Assembly: GCA_002254595.1 (NCBI GenBank)
Contig: NJEH01000045.1
Coordinates: 1-12,354 of the forward strand
DNA length: 12,354 nucleotides
Reading direction: 5' to 3'
From: Thermofilum sp. ex4484_15
GTDB lineage: Archaea > Thermoproteota > Thermoprotei > Thermofilales > EX4484-15
This document shows positions 5,432 to 12,354 of this stretch, in pieces. Position 1 is the first letter of the stretch. The number at the start of each line of letters is the position of its first letter. A program made the translations under genes and the position numbers. The notes beneath the pieces are model-generated. The model was not told the DNA's origin, ran no database searches, and saw nothing but the letters and a program-made list of their open reading frames with translations.

Positions 5432-6601
5432 ATGGGAGGGCTCTCCACTACTGCTAAATACATGATTTACGCAGATATAGAAGTAGATGGAATAGTAGAG
5501 AAAAGCGACGTAATAGGGGGGATCTTCGGGCAGACGGAGGGGTTATTAGGTGAGGACCTAGACCTAAGGGAGCTTCAAAAGAGCGGTAGGATAGGTAGGA
5601 TAGAGGTTAAGCTAGAGGTTAGGGGGCATAGAAGCGTGGGTGAGATAACTATTCCCTCTAATTTAGATAGGGCTGAGACGGCCCTCATAGCAGCGGCCAT
5701 AGAGACCGTGGATAAAATAGGTCCCTATAACGCTAAGATTAGAGTTAAGAGAATAAAGGACTTAAGGGAGGAGAAGAGGAAGAGGATAATAGAGAGGGCT
5801 AAGGAGATCTTAAGGGCTTGGGAGAGCGAAGAGGCTCCGGAAAGCAGGAAGTTAACTGAGGAAGTACTTAAAGCAATTAGGAGTGCTGAGCTAATAAAAT
5901 ATGGCCCTGAAGGTTTACCTGCTGGGCCCGAAGTAGATAAAAGCGATACCATAATAGTAGTAGAGGGGAGGGCCGACGTCATTAACTTACTTAAGCACGG
6001 TTATAGGAACGTAATAGCCGTTGAAGGAGCTACTATACCTAAGACTGTAGTGGAACTATCTAAGAGGAAGAAGGTAATAGCCTTCGTAGACGGCGATAGG
6101 GGAGGTGAAATAATCTTAAGGAACCTAGTAGAAGTAGCTGATGTCGATTTCGTAGCTAGAGCGCCACCTGGTAGGGAAGTTGAGGAGCTAACGGGTAAGG
6201 AAATAGCTAAGGCCTTAAAAAACCCCATACCAGTAGAGGAATACTTAAGGGAAGTAGGTAAGGAGAGGAAGGTTACGGTAAGCCAAGAGGAGGCCTTTGA
6301 AGCGATAATACCTGATAGCGTTAAGGAGGAGATCGTTAAGTTAAAGGGTACCTTAGAAGGAGTACTTTATGGGGAGGACTGGAAGCCCGTTAGAAGAATA
6401 GCTGTTAGGAATTTAGTTAAGGTATTGAATGAACTTAGTGACGAGGTAAAGTACTTAGTTTTCGACGGGGTAATAACGCAACGTATACTTGACGTAGCTT
6501 TCTCTAAGGGCATTAAACTAATTATAGCTTCTAGGGTGGGTAATGTAGTTAAGCAACCTGAAGAAGTTAAAATGTTAACCTTTAAGGATTTAGGAATTTA
6601 A
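5432..6601 (+). CDS. dnaG: Archaeal DnaG-type primase / exosome-associated protein
   Basis: A 389-residue archaeal DnaG. In archaea this protein is best known as a subunit of the RNA exosome that helps bind poly(A)-rich RNA, and it also has primase activity. The N-terminal conserved segment KYMIYADIEVDG (9-20) and IFGQTEGLLGEDLDLRELQ (31-49) are diagnostic. The TOPRIM domain spans about 171-245, with E178 in VVEGRADV and D220/D222 in FVDGDRGG, so the catalytic acidic residues are present. The rest is a basic helical linker (102-130) and a C-terminal domain ending near TFKDLGI. The length is normal. ATG 5432 agrees with the conserved N-terminus. A likely leaderless promoter precedes it. No defects seen. 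Confidence 0.95.
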   Translation: MGGLSTTAKYMIYADIEVDGIVEKSDVIGGIFGQTEGLLGEDLDLRELQKSGRIGRIEVKLEVRGHRSVGEITIPSNLDRAETALIAAAIETVDKIGPYNAKIRVKRIKDLREEKRKRIIERAKEILRAWESEEAPESRKLTEEVLKAIRSAELIKYGPEGLPAGPEVDKSDTIIVVEGRADVINLLKHGYRNVIAVEGATIPKTVVELSKRKKVIAFVDGDRGGEIILRNLVEVADVDFVARAPPGREVEELTGKEIAKALKNPIPVEEYLREVGKERKVTVSQEEAFEAIIPDSVKEEIVKLKGTLEGVLYGEDWKPVRRIAVRNLVKVLNELSDEVKYLVFDGVITQRILDVAFSKGIKLIIASRVGNVVKQPEEVKMLTFKDLGI

Positions 6602-6610
6602 TTATATTAA
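6601..6610 (+). promoter_or_regulatory. Candidate TATA box for the cyclo-ligase-like gene
   Basis: ATTATATTAA overlaps the last base of the dnaG stop and lies about 35 bases before the ATG at 6640, which would give a leader of a few bases. A T-rich stretch (6620-6633) between them might instead serve as a transcription terminator for dnaG. Weak call. Confidence 0.3.
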
Positions 6611-6639
6611 GTTACGATGGATTTTATTTTTATTAAGGA

Positions 6640-7359
6640 ATGGACTTAAAGGATTCGATAAGGAATAGGATTTGGAAATTAATGGAGAGTAGGGATATCG
6701 CTACTTTCCCTAGGCCGGTTTACGGCCGTATACCTAACTTTAAGGGAGCGGAAATAGCTTCTAGGAGGGTCCTCGAACTTCAGGAATGGAGGGTAGCTAA
6801 GGTAGTGTTTATCTCCCCGGATTCCCCTCAAAGACCGTTAAGGAAGTTGGCGTTAAAACAAGGTAAGGTAGTAATCGTACCTACCCCTAGACTAAGGGAA
6901 GGATTTATAGTTCTGGAACCACGTAGTTTACCTAAGAGGATATTAACTTTTGTATCTACCATTAAGGGTGCATTTAAATACGGTAAGAAGGTGGAGTTGA
7001 GGAAATTACCTAAAGTAGACCTAATGGTAACGGGTAGTGTTGCGGTAGATGTATATGGTACTAGGGTGGGTAAGGGAGGGGGGTATTCTGAGTTAGAATA
7101 TGCGATATTAAAGGAGTTAAAGCTAATAAGCGAAATTACCCCGATAATTACTACAGTACACGACGTACAAGTGCTACGGCAGAGGATACCCCGTTCACCT
7201 TACGATCTAGGCATAGATTATATAGTTACTCCTAATAGGATTATTAGGTGTTTAAATCCGAGACCTAAACCTAAGGGAATATATATGGAATTCCTAGATA
7301 ATAAGAAATTGGAAGAAATACCAGTACTTAAGGAGTTAATCGAGCATAAAAGGACGTAA
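6640..7359 (+). CDS. 5-formyltetrahydrofolate cyclo-ligase family protein (MTHFS-like)
   Basis: A 239-residue protein of the 5-formyl-THF cyclo-ligase family (COG0212 type), whose bacterial and eukaryotic members use ATP to convert 5-formyl-THF to 5,10-methenyl-THF. The family signature is clear: GKGGGYSELEYAIL at 144-157, with the Gly-rich nucleotide-binding loop. An N-terminal helix RNRIWKLMESRDIA (8-21) replaces the usual helix region, and VHDVQV (173-178) and DYIVTPNRII (193-202) match the C-terminal half. Archaeal homologues often have unverified substrates because folate or methanopterin analogues vary, so the exact reaction is uncertain. ATG 6640 has only a weak AAGGA before it. The gene ends convergently with the permease, six bases between stops. 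Confidence 0.85.
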   Translation: MDLKDSIRNRIWKLMESRDIATFPRPVYGRIPNFKGAEIASRRVLELQEWRVAKVVFISPDSPQRPLRKLALKQGKVVIVPTPRLREGFIVLEPRSLPKRILTFVSTIKGAFKYGKKVELRKLPKVDLMVTGSVAVDVYGTRVGKGGGYSELEYAILKELKLISEITPIITTVHDVQVLRQRIPRSPYDLGIDYIVTPNRIIRCLNPRPKPKGIYMEFLDNKKLEEIPVLKELIEHKRT

Positions 7360-7365
7360 GTAAGG

Positions 7366-8568
7366 TTACTTGTATTTTAAGAATTCTATGAACGTTAAGA
7401 AAGTTAAAACTCCCAAGGTAATAGCTAGGGAGGTCGGTTCGGAGAAGGTTATGAAGTAAGCTATTATTAGCGCCGGTAGTAATGAATATTTGTATCCTTC
7501 TTTATAACCAGCTAAGTTAACTAATAGGAACGCTATGAGAAATATTAAGGAGGGTACCGAAGCTACCGATCTTAAAGGTAATAACCATAACAATATAAGC
7601 GAAAGGGCTGAGATAGCAGTTATAGCCAATACTGGGGTGCCTCTCTTAGGATGTAGGTAAATGAAGCCTCTGTAGGAGGAATTATTACGGGACATCGAGT
7701 AAAGAACCCTAGAGCTTCCGAAAATAGCTCCATTAGTAGCCGAGGCCGTCGATATTATCGCGCTTAAAGTTATTAACGCACCTCCTAAGTTTCCTAGACT
7801 TCTTACCGCTAAGTCGAAGAGAGCTCTTTCTTCATGTATAGGTCTAGATCCTAACGCCCCTATGGTGACGGTCACTATGAGTAAGTACACTATCGCAACT
7901 GATGTTATACTTAAGTAAATTGCCTTAACTATGTCTCGTTTATCATAAGTCTCCTCTACTGCATTTACTATTATTTCGAAACCTTGAAATCCTATGAATA
8001 TGAACGAGATCGGAGGTAACGCTTTAAGTAACCCTAAGTAGCCGTCGAAGTAGAAGTTCTCTGGCTTTAATAGAGTTAAGGAAGCTAAAGCTACGAAAAT
8101 GAGGATGGATACTTTAAGTATTACTAGCCCGTTAACTACCTTACTATTTTCCTTTACCCCTAATGCATTAAGTAAGCCCATTAAAGCTATTAGGAAAGAA
8201 CCAAGTAACCTATGGTCTAATCTTATGAACTGGGCTAGGTACACTCCGAAGGTAGCTCCGTAAAGGCTTATGGCGGCTAAATATCCGAAAAGCAGTAACT
8301 TACCGAACGCCTCCGAAAGTGGTATAGGCAATTTAGCCCTTAAGAAGGAATAAGAGCCTCCCGCCGAAGGGTATTTCATACATAATTTAGCGTAAGTACA
8401 TCCCGTCATTAATGCTATAGCGGTAGCTAATATGAACGAAAATATCGCCCATGGGCCTGCCTGGCTTATAGCTAGACCACTAGCTACAAAAATACCCCCT
8501 CCTATCATAGATCCTACTCCTATACCTACTAAATCCCCTAGCTTTAACCTCTTCTTCAATAGGCGCAC
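7366..8568 (-). CDS. APC-family amino acid permease
   Basis: A 400-residue integral membrane protein of the amino acid-polyamine-organocation superfamily, importing or exchanging amino acids or related amines at the cytoplasmic membrane. About 11-12 membrane segments are visible. The first contains GVGSMIGGGIFVASG (17-31), the unwound substrate-binding segment typical of the family. YPSAGGSYSFLR (66-77) and FIGFQGFEIIVNAVEE (191-206) are further conserved blocks. It is somewhat shorter than the usual 430-480 residues, mostly at the C-terminus. The start is GTG at 8568; TTG at 8559, with AGGTG 6 bases before it, is an equally good alternative giving MKKRLKLGDLVG. It lies 49 bases downstream of the topoisomerase on the same strand and may share its transcript. 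The substrate cannot be predicted. Confidence 0.88.
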   Translation of the reverse strand: MRLLKKRLKLGDLVGIGVGSMIGGGIFVASGLAISQAGPWAIFSFILATAIALMTGCTYAKLCMKYPSAGGSYSFLRAKLPIPLSEAFGKLLLFGYLAAISLYGATFGVYLAQFIRLDHRLLGSFLIALMGLLNALGVKENSKVVNGLVILKVSILIFVALASLTLLKPENFYFDGYLGLLKALPPISFIFIGFQGFEIIVNAVEETYDKRDIVKAIYLSITSVAIVYLLIVTVTIGALGSRPIHEERALFDLAVRSLGNLGGALITLSAIISTASATNGAIFGSSRVLYSMSRNNSSYRGFIYLHPKRGTPVLAITAISALSLILLWLLPLRSVASVPSLIFLIAFLLVNLAGYKEGYKYSLLPALIIAYFITFSEPTSLAITLGVLTFLTFIEFLKYK

Positions 8569-8617
8569 CTAGTAAGCGCTTAACGTAGACTACTTATTAG
8601 CGATACCTGAAGTAAAT

Positions 8618-10369
8618 TTAATTTTTATTCCTAATCTCCCCGAAGGAAATATCTGCTAATCGTGAAGAAATGAGCCGTTCCTTAACCTTTAATTCGGTAG
8701 CTAGTACTTTTAGTTCACTTAATGCATTATAGAGGAAGTCCTTAAAATTCAATTCTCCTCTTTCTATTTCCTCTAAAGCCTTCTCCATTTTAGCGGTAAT
8801 GGAAGGACTGGTTATTTCCGGTATATATTTAAGTAATAAGTCGATTATAGTTTCGCCTAATGGCGTCGGTCTAATCCTTCCTCTCCTAATTATCACGTAG
8901 CCCCTTTTACGTAATAAATCTATTATAACTGGCCTAGTGTTCTTAGTACCCAATCCTAGTTCTTCCATCTTCTTAATTAAGCTGATAGGCGTATACCTAG
9001 GAGGAGGCTTAGTAAACTTCCTGAACAATTTAACCGATATAAGCATTACTTCCTCCCCATCCCCAACAGGTGGGGTAACCGATTTAGGGGAGTTATAGGG
9101 CCATACCTTACGCCAGCCCTCTTTTAAGATCTCTACTCCCGTTACCTCAAACTTCAGCCCTCCTACCGCTATCGTTACCTTCCAATTCCTCTGTAAGCAA
9201 TTTGGGGCTAAGGCAGCTAAGCACCTCCTAGCTATGAGTTCATATACCTTGCTATAAGGACCTATTAAACGTTTGGGAGCGCCTGTTACATGAATTGCGG
9301 GGTGGGCCGGATCATCCACCCTCCCCTCTACTGGCCTATCCCTCATGTTACCTAATATCCAGTGAGCTAAGCTGGAGAGCGGCGGATAATGCGATATCAA
9401 TTCTACCATGTCCCTAAAATCGCGGCTCCCCCAATCCTTAGGCCATTTACGACTAGAGGTACCTATGTACGAAATGTAACCTTCCTCGTAAAGCCTTTGT
9501 GCGATCCCCCTACTCCTATCGGCTATAGCCCTAGGGCTTAATCCTGTTAAACGGGCTACTATAGTTTGTAAGTCCGTACCGTTAAAAGGAGGAGGAGGCA
9601 GTACTTTGCTTAACTTAATCGATACTTCAGCTAAGCCTATTGAAGCGGGTTTCGGTAATTTCGGTTTCTCCTTAAAAGGACCAGCCATAGCCTTAAATAA
9701 GCCCGTACTGGACTTAAAGACAGCTTCGGCCGTATAGTACGGTACTGGTTTAAACGATCTTATTTCCCTTTCTCTATCTACTACCAACTTAAGCGTAGGA
9801 GTTTGGACCCTACCGACGGATAGTAGGAACCCTAACCCCGCCCTTCTTCCCGCTCTCGTTAATGCCCTAGTTAAGTTAGCGCCCCACTCTAAATCTAATA
9901 CTTGTCTAACGATTCCAGCGAACGCCCTAGGATAATCAAAGTCTTTTAAGCGTACTAATGCTTTTTTTAACTCATTAGGACTTAACGAGGAGAACTCTGC
10001 CCTAAGTAAACGACGCCAACCGAGATACTTAGCGAGTTCTAAGCCTATAGCGCTACCTTCCGCATCTAAATCGGTAGCTACGATTACTTCCTTCACTTTA
10101 CAGCTTAAAGTTTTAAGTAATTTCAAATATTTCCCTTTCCCCTCTACCGGCCTAAGAACTAAACTCTCCAGTGGTAATATAGCGGGGTAATCCCAGGCCC
10201 TGTTCACTTCCTCAGGGTAATCGTACTGTACTAAATGTCCCGAGGCTGGAGCTATTACAAAGCCTTTACCTACGAAGTAAGTTACGCTGAACTTCCTTGC
10301 GGGCCTAGCCCCTAGTATACGTGCTATCCTAGCTGCTACCCTTGGTTTCTCAGCTAATATTAATTTCAT
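8618..10369 (-). CDS. Archaeal type IA DNA topoisomerase (topoisomerase I/III-like) with altered active-site motif
   Basis: A 583-residue type IA topoisomerase, which relaxes or decatenates DNA through a transient 5'-phosphotyrosine link. TOPRIM is at the N-terminus: AEKP (6-9) with E7 and K8, then ATDLDAEGSAIG (98-109) with D100, D102 and E104. Further family blocks are SVGRVQTPTL (184-193), FNGTDLQTIV (262-271), DPAHPAIHVTG (353-363) and GLGTKNTRPVIIDLLRKRGYV (472-492). The catalytic tyrosine is Y301 in EGYISYIGTSSRKWP. In archaeal relatives this normally reads SYPRTSS; here the Pro-Arg pair is Ile302-Gly303, so the conserved arginine next to the tyrosine is absent. There is no C-terminal zinc finger, and the frame is intact. 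It could be active with compensation, or an impaired or specialised paralogue. Divergent from the 10446 gene. Confidence 0.9.
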   Translation of the reverse strand: MKLILAEKPRVAARIARILGARPARKFSVTYFVGKGFVIAPASGHLVQYDYPEEVNRAWDYPAILPLESLVLRPVEGKGKYLKLLKTLSCKVKEVIVATDLDAEGSAIGLELAKYLGWRRLLRAEFSSLSPNELKKALVRLKDFDYPRAFAGIVRQVLDLEWGANLTRALTRAGRRAGLGFLLSVGRVQTPTLKLVVDREREIRSFKPVPYYTAEAVFKSSTGLFKAMAGPFKEKPKLPKPASIGLAEVSIKLSKVLPPPPFNGTDLQTIVARLTGLSPRAIADRSRGIAQRLYEEGYISYIGTSSRKWPKDWGSRDFRDMVELISHYPPLSSLAHWILGNMRDRPVEGRVDDPAHPAIHVTGAPKRLIGPYSKVYELIARRCLAALAPNCLQRNWKVTIAVGGLKFEVTGVEILKEGWRKVWPYNSPKSVTPPVGDGEEVMLISVKLFRKFTKPPPRYTPISLIKKMEELGLGTKNTRPVIIDLLRKRGYVIIRRGRIRPTPLGETIIDLLLKYIPEITSPSITAKMEKALEEIERGELNFKDFLYNALSELKVLATELKVKERLISSRLADISFGEIRNKN

Positions 10370-10394
10370 TCAGTAAGGTTAGGTGGCTAAAGGT

Positions 10395-10420
10395 CTATAA
10401 GGATAGCTTTTAATAAATTT
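10395..10420. promoter_or_regulatory. Divergent promoter region between the topoisomerase and the PK-C-like gene
   Basis: CTTTTAATAAATTT (10407-10420) is a TATA-like element about 32 bases before the + strand ATG at 10446, giving a short leader that may include GGGGG (10436-10440) as ribosome site. On the minus strand the same element, or TCCTTATAGACC just beyond it (10392-10403), lies 20-40 bases before the topoisomerase ATG at 10369; the nearer one would give an almost leaderless message. No hairpin or other gene is seen in the 76-base gap. Confidence 0.4.
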
Positions 10421-10445
10421 AGGATAGGGCTTTAAGGGGGTTATC

Positions 10446-11012
10446 ATGAAAGAGGAAAAAGTACTGTATTTCGAGGAGGGTGAGGAAGCTACTACTAGGC
10501 TTCTAAAATACGTCAAGGAATATGCGTTGCAAAACTCCATTAACTACGTAATTATAGCATCTACCACGGGGAGAAGCGCTAGGCGAGCCCTAGAGATCCT
10601 TAGGGATAGCGGTTTAAATATGGTAGTAGTAACGCATGTAAGTTGGTTCAAGGAGGGAGTAAGGCAGGAATTTGATGAAGCCGTGAGGCGGGAGTTAGAA
10701 GCGAAAGGCGTTAAAGTAATTACGGCGGCCCATGCCTTTAGAGGGGTCTGTAGAGCTTTAAGGAGTAAGTACGGAGGGTACGGCCCTTTAGATATAATAG
10801 CTGATACCTTTAGGTTATTTTCAGAGGGGGTTAAGGTTTGTGTCGAGATAACCTTAATGGCGGCGGACGCTGGTTACATACCGTTAGGCAAGGAGGTAAT
10901 AGCCTTAGGGGGTACTAGGGAGGGCCTAGATACGGCTTTAGTTCTACTACCCGCTACTTCGGCTAACTTCTTCAACTTAAGGATACTTAAGGTATTAGCT
11001 AAACCTATTTAA
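10446..11012 (+). CDS. Stand-alone pyruvate kinase C-terminal (alpha/beta) domain-like protein
   Basis: A 188-residue soluble protein made only of the PK C-terminal-type domain (COG1751 type), with no catalytic barrel. In pyruvate kinases this domain is regulatory; the free-standing archaeal proteins have no established function. The visible blocks are ASTTGRSARRALE (38-50), which resembles the phosphate-binding loop region, ADAGYIP (140-146) and ALGGTREGLDTALVLLPA (153-170). ATG 10446 follows AAGGGGGT at about 5 bases, so the start is well supported. It precedes the AOR-family gene by 41 bases on the same strand, so the two may be co-transcribed. The length is typical for the family. Confidence 0.85.
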   Translation: MKEEKVLYFEEGEEATTRLLKYVKEYALQNSINYVIIASTTGRSARRALEILRDSGLNMVVVTHVSWFKEGVRQEFDEAVRRELEAKGVKVITAAHAFRGVCRALRSKYGGYGPLDIIADTFRLFSEGVKVCVEITLMAADAGYIPLGKEVIALGGTREGLDTALVLLPATSANFFNLRILKVLAKPI

Positions 11013-11053
11013 ATTAGCAACGAAGATTGAATATCTGGAAATGGTGCTATAAT

Positions 11054-12354
11054 TTGAAAGGTTGGACGGGTAGGATCCTAAGGGTGGACCTGAGTAGGGA
11101 GGAGATTAAGGTATGGAATTATGATGCTGATTTAGCGATAAAATTTATAGGAGGAAGGGGTTTCGCCATAAAAATCCTTTGGGATGAGTTAGAGCCGGGT
11201 ATTGACCCTTTATCACCACGTAATTTATTGATAATAGCGGCAGGACCTCTTACTGGTTTACCCATGGCTAGCTCAGGTAAGCTTACAGTAGCCTTTAAGA
11301 GCCCATTAACATTAGGTTATGGAGATGGTAATATAGGTGGATTAGCTGCCGTTAACTTAAGGAGAGCGGGTTATGATGCTATTATCATTAGAGGTAAGGC
11401 TAAGGAGCCCGTTTACCTATATGTAGGGAGGGAGGTAAGGATAGAGAAGGCCGATTACTTATGGGGGCTCACTACTTTTGAGACCGAGAGGAAGTTAAGG
11501 GAAATTTACGGTAAGAAGGCTGGGATACTATGTATAGGGCCTGCAGGGGAAAGCCTCGTAAAGTATGCTACTATCATCTCCCAAGAGGGGAGGTCCGGTG
11601 GTAGGCCTGGCGCAGGAGCGGTAATGGGTTCTAAAAACCTCAAAGCCTTAGTAATAGAGGGAGGCGAAGGTATAGAAGTAGCTGATGAGATCGCGTTAAT
11701 GAAGGTAGGGTTAATTAGCTTCTTAGAGCTTAGGAGGAACCCTAAGTATAACTTCTGGATGAAGCAGGGAACCATGGCTACCATTAGGTGGAGTCAAGGG
11801 ATCTGTGTACTCCCTACAATGAACTTTAGGGAGGGGTTCTTTGAATTCGCGGATAGGATAAGCGGTGAGGTCATGGAGAGGATGTTAATAGGGAAAAGGG
11901 CATGTCCTAATTGTAATATGCCCTGCGGCAATATAGTAAAAGATGCCGAAGGCAAGTTAGTCGAGTTAGATTACGAAAATGTAGCAATGCTAGGTTCTAA
12001 CATAGGCATAGCAGATCTTAGCAGAGTAGCTGTACTTAATAGGTTAGCTGACGAATATGGTATCGATACTATTTCCTTAGGTAACGTAATAGGTTTCGCT
12101 ATGGAAGCTAGCGAGAGGAATTTAATAAGAGAGAGAATAGAGTGGGGGGATTTTGATAGAGTAAGGGAATTAATTAGGGAAATAGCCTTCAGGGAGGATC
12201 TAGGAGCTTTACTGGCGGAGGGGACCAGGAAGGTATCAGAAAGGATTAAAGGGGGTTCGGAAAGGTGGGCTATGAACATTAAGGGATTAGAGATATCGGC
12301 TTACGATTGTCATGCAGCTCCAGCTATGGCTTTGGCTTATGCTACTTCACCCAT
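11054..12354 (+). CDS. Aldehyde:ferredoxin oxidoreductase family (tungsten enzyme), 3' end cut by window edge
   Basis: The first 433 residues of a tungsten-bis-pterin aldehyde ferredoxin oxidoreductase; such proteins are about 600 residues, so roughly 170 are missing. They oxidise aldehydes to carboxylic acids and pass electrons to ferredoxin in the cytoplasm. Visible features: MKGWTGRILRVDLS start, GGRGFA (33-38), FKSPLT (81-86), GRPGAGAVMGSKNLKA (183-198, pterin binding), the 4Fe-4S ligands C284, C287 and C291 in CPNCNMPC, DYENVAMLGSN (306-316) and YDCHAAPAMALAYATSP (417-433). The fourth cluster cysteine lies beyond the window. The start is TTG at 11054, chosen because the family opens with K-G-W-T-G; TTG at 11027 is a less likely in-frame alternative. 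The aldehyde substrate cannot be inferred. Confidence 0.92.
   Translation, partial: MKGWTGRILRVDLSREEIKVWNYDADLAIKFIGGRGFAIKILWDELEPGIDPLSPRNLLIIAAGPLTGLPMASSGKLTVAFKSPLTLGYGDGNIGGLAAVNLRRAGYDAIIIRGKAKEPVYLYVGREVRIEKADYLWGLTTFETERKLREIYGKKAGILCIGPAGESLVKYATIISQEGRSGGRPGAGAVMGSKNLKALVIEGGEGIEVADEIALMKVGLISFLELRRNPKYNFWMKQGTMATIRWSQGICVLPTMNFREGFFEFADRISGEVMERMLIGKRACPNCNMPCGNIVKDAEGKLVELDYENVAMLGSNIGIADLSRVAVLNRLADEYGIDTISLGNVIGFAMEASERNLIRERIEWGDFDRVRELIREIAFREDLGALLAEGTRKVSERIKGGSERWAMNIKGLEISAYDCHAAPAMALAYATSP

Noticed and set aside
7357..7375. Palindrome AAGTAA-GG-TTACTT between the convergent stops, as a bidirectional terminator
   Set aside because: A two-base loop cannot form a hairpin, and the symmetry arises mostly from the two facing stop codons.
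11506..12279. Two minus-strand open frames opposite the aldehyde ferredoxin oxidoreductase
   Set aside because: Shadows of a gene with clear catalytic and cluster motifs on the plus strand.

Overview
The window looks like chromosomal DNA from a hyperthermophilic or thermophilic archaeon of the Thermoproteota/TACK type. The support is the gene content: archaeal prefoldin beta, a DUF3194-like protein, an archaeal DnaG-type primase/exosome protein, a stand-alone pyruvate-kinase C-terminal-domain protein, a short archaeal type IA topoisomerase and a tungsten aldehyde:ferredoxin oxidoreductase family protein. TATA-like promoters, several leaderless-looking starts, use of GTG and TTG starts, and heavy use of AGG, ATA and TTA codons fit the same picture. 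I cannot name the genus from the sequence alone. No mobile element, CRISPR array, rRNA or tRNA was found.

Layout. Bases 1-299 are AT-rich and non-coding and end in a good Shine-Dalgarno site for a CPA2-like cation/proton antiporter (300-1403, +). Convergent to it is a leftward cluster: prefoldin beta (3105-2749), a DUF3194-like small protein (2738-2472) and a DHH/DHHA1 phosphoesterase (2488-1454); the last two overlap. Between prefoldin and the next rightward gene lies a roughly 260-base intergenic region holding the prefoldin promoter, a candidate C/D box sRNA on the minus strand (about 3297-3227) and a near-symmetric promoter-like inverted repeat (3316-3335). Rightward from there are a glycerophosphodiester phosphodiesterase (GDPD)-like gene with no standard start codon, an unrecognised 435-residue protein, DnaG, and a 5-formyltetrahydrofolate cyclo-ligase-like protein, ending at 7359. 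Convergent with these are an APC amino-acid permease and, upstream of it, a type IA topoisomerase (10369-8618, -). A 76-base divergent promoter region separates the topoisomerase from a pyruvate-kinase-C-like gene (10446-11012, +) and an aldehyde ferredoxin oxidoreductase that runs off the right edge.

How they fit together. Most genes are information-processing or housekeeping: protein folding (prefoldin), nucleic-acid turnover and replication (DHH protein, DnaG, topoisomerase), folate-type one-carbon chemistry, transport and redox metabolism. There is no obvious defence island or transferred block. The points most worth a second look are the topoisomerase active-site motif, which keeps the tyrosine but lacks the neighbouring conserved arginine; the GDPD gene with a strong ribosome site but no usable start codon and altered active-site motifs; the candidate sRNA with its symmetric promoter; and the uncharacterised gene coupled to GDPD.
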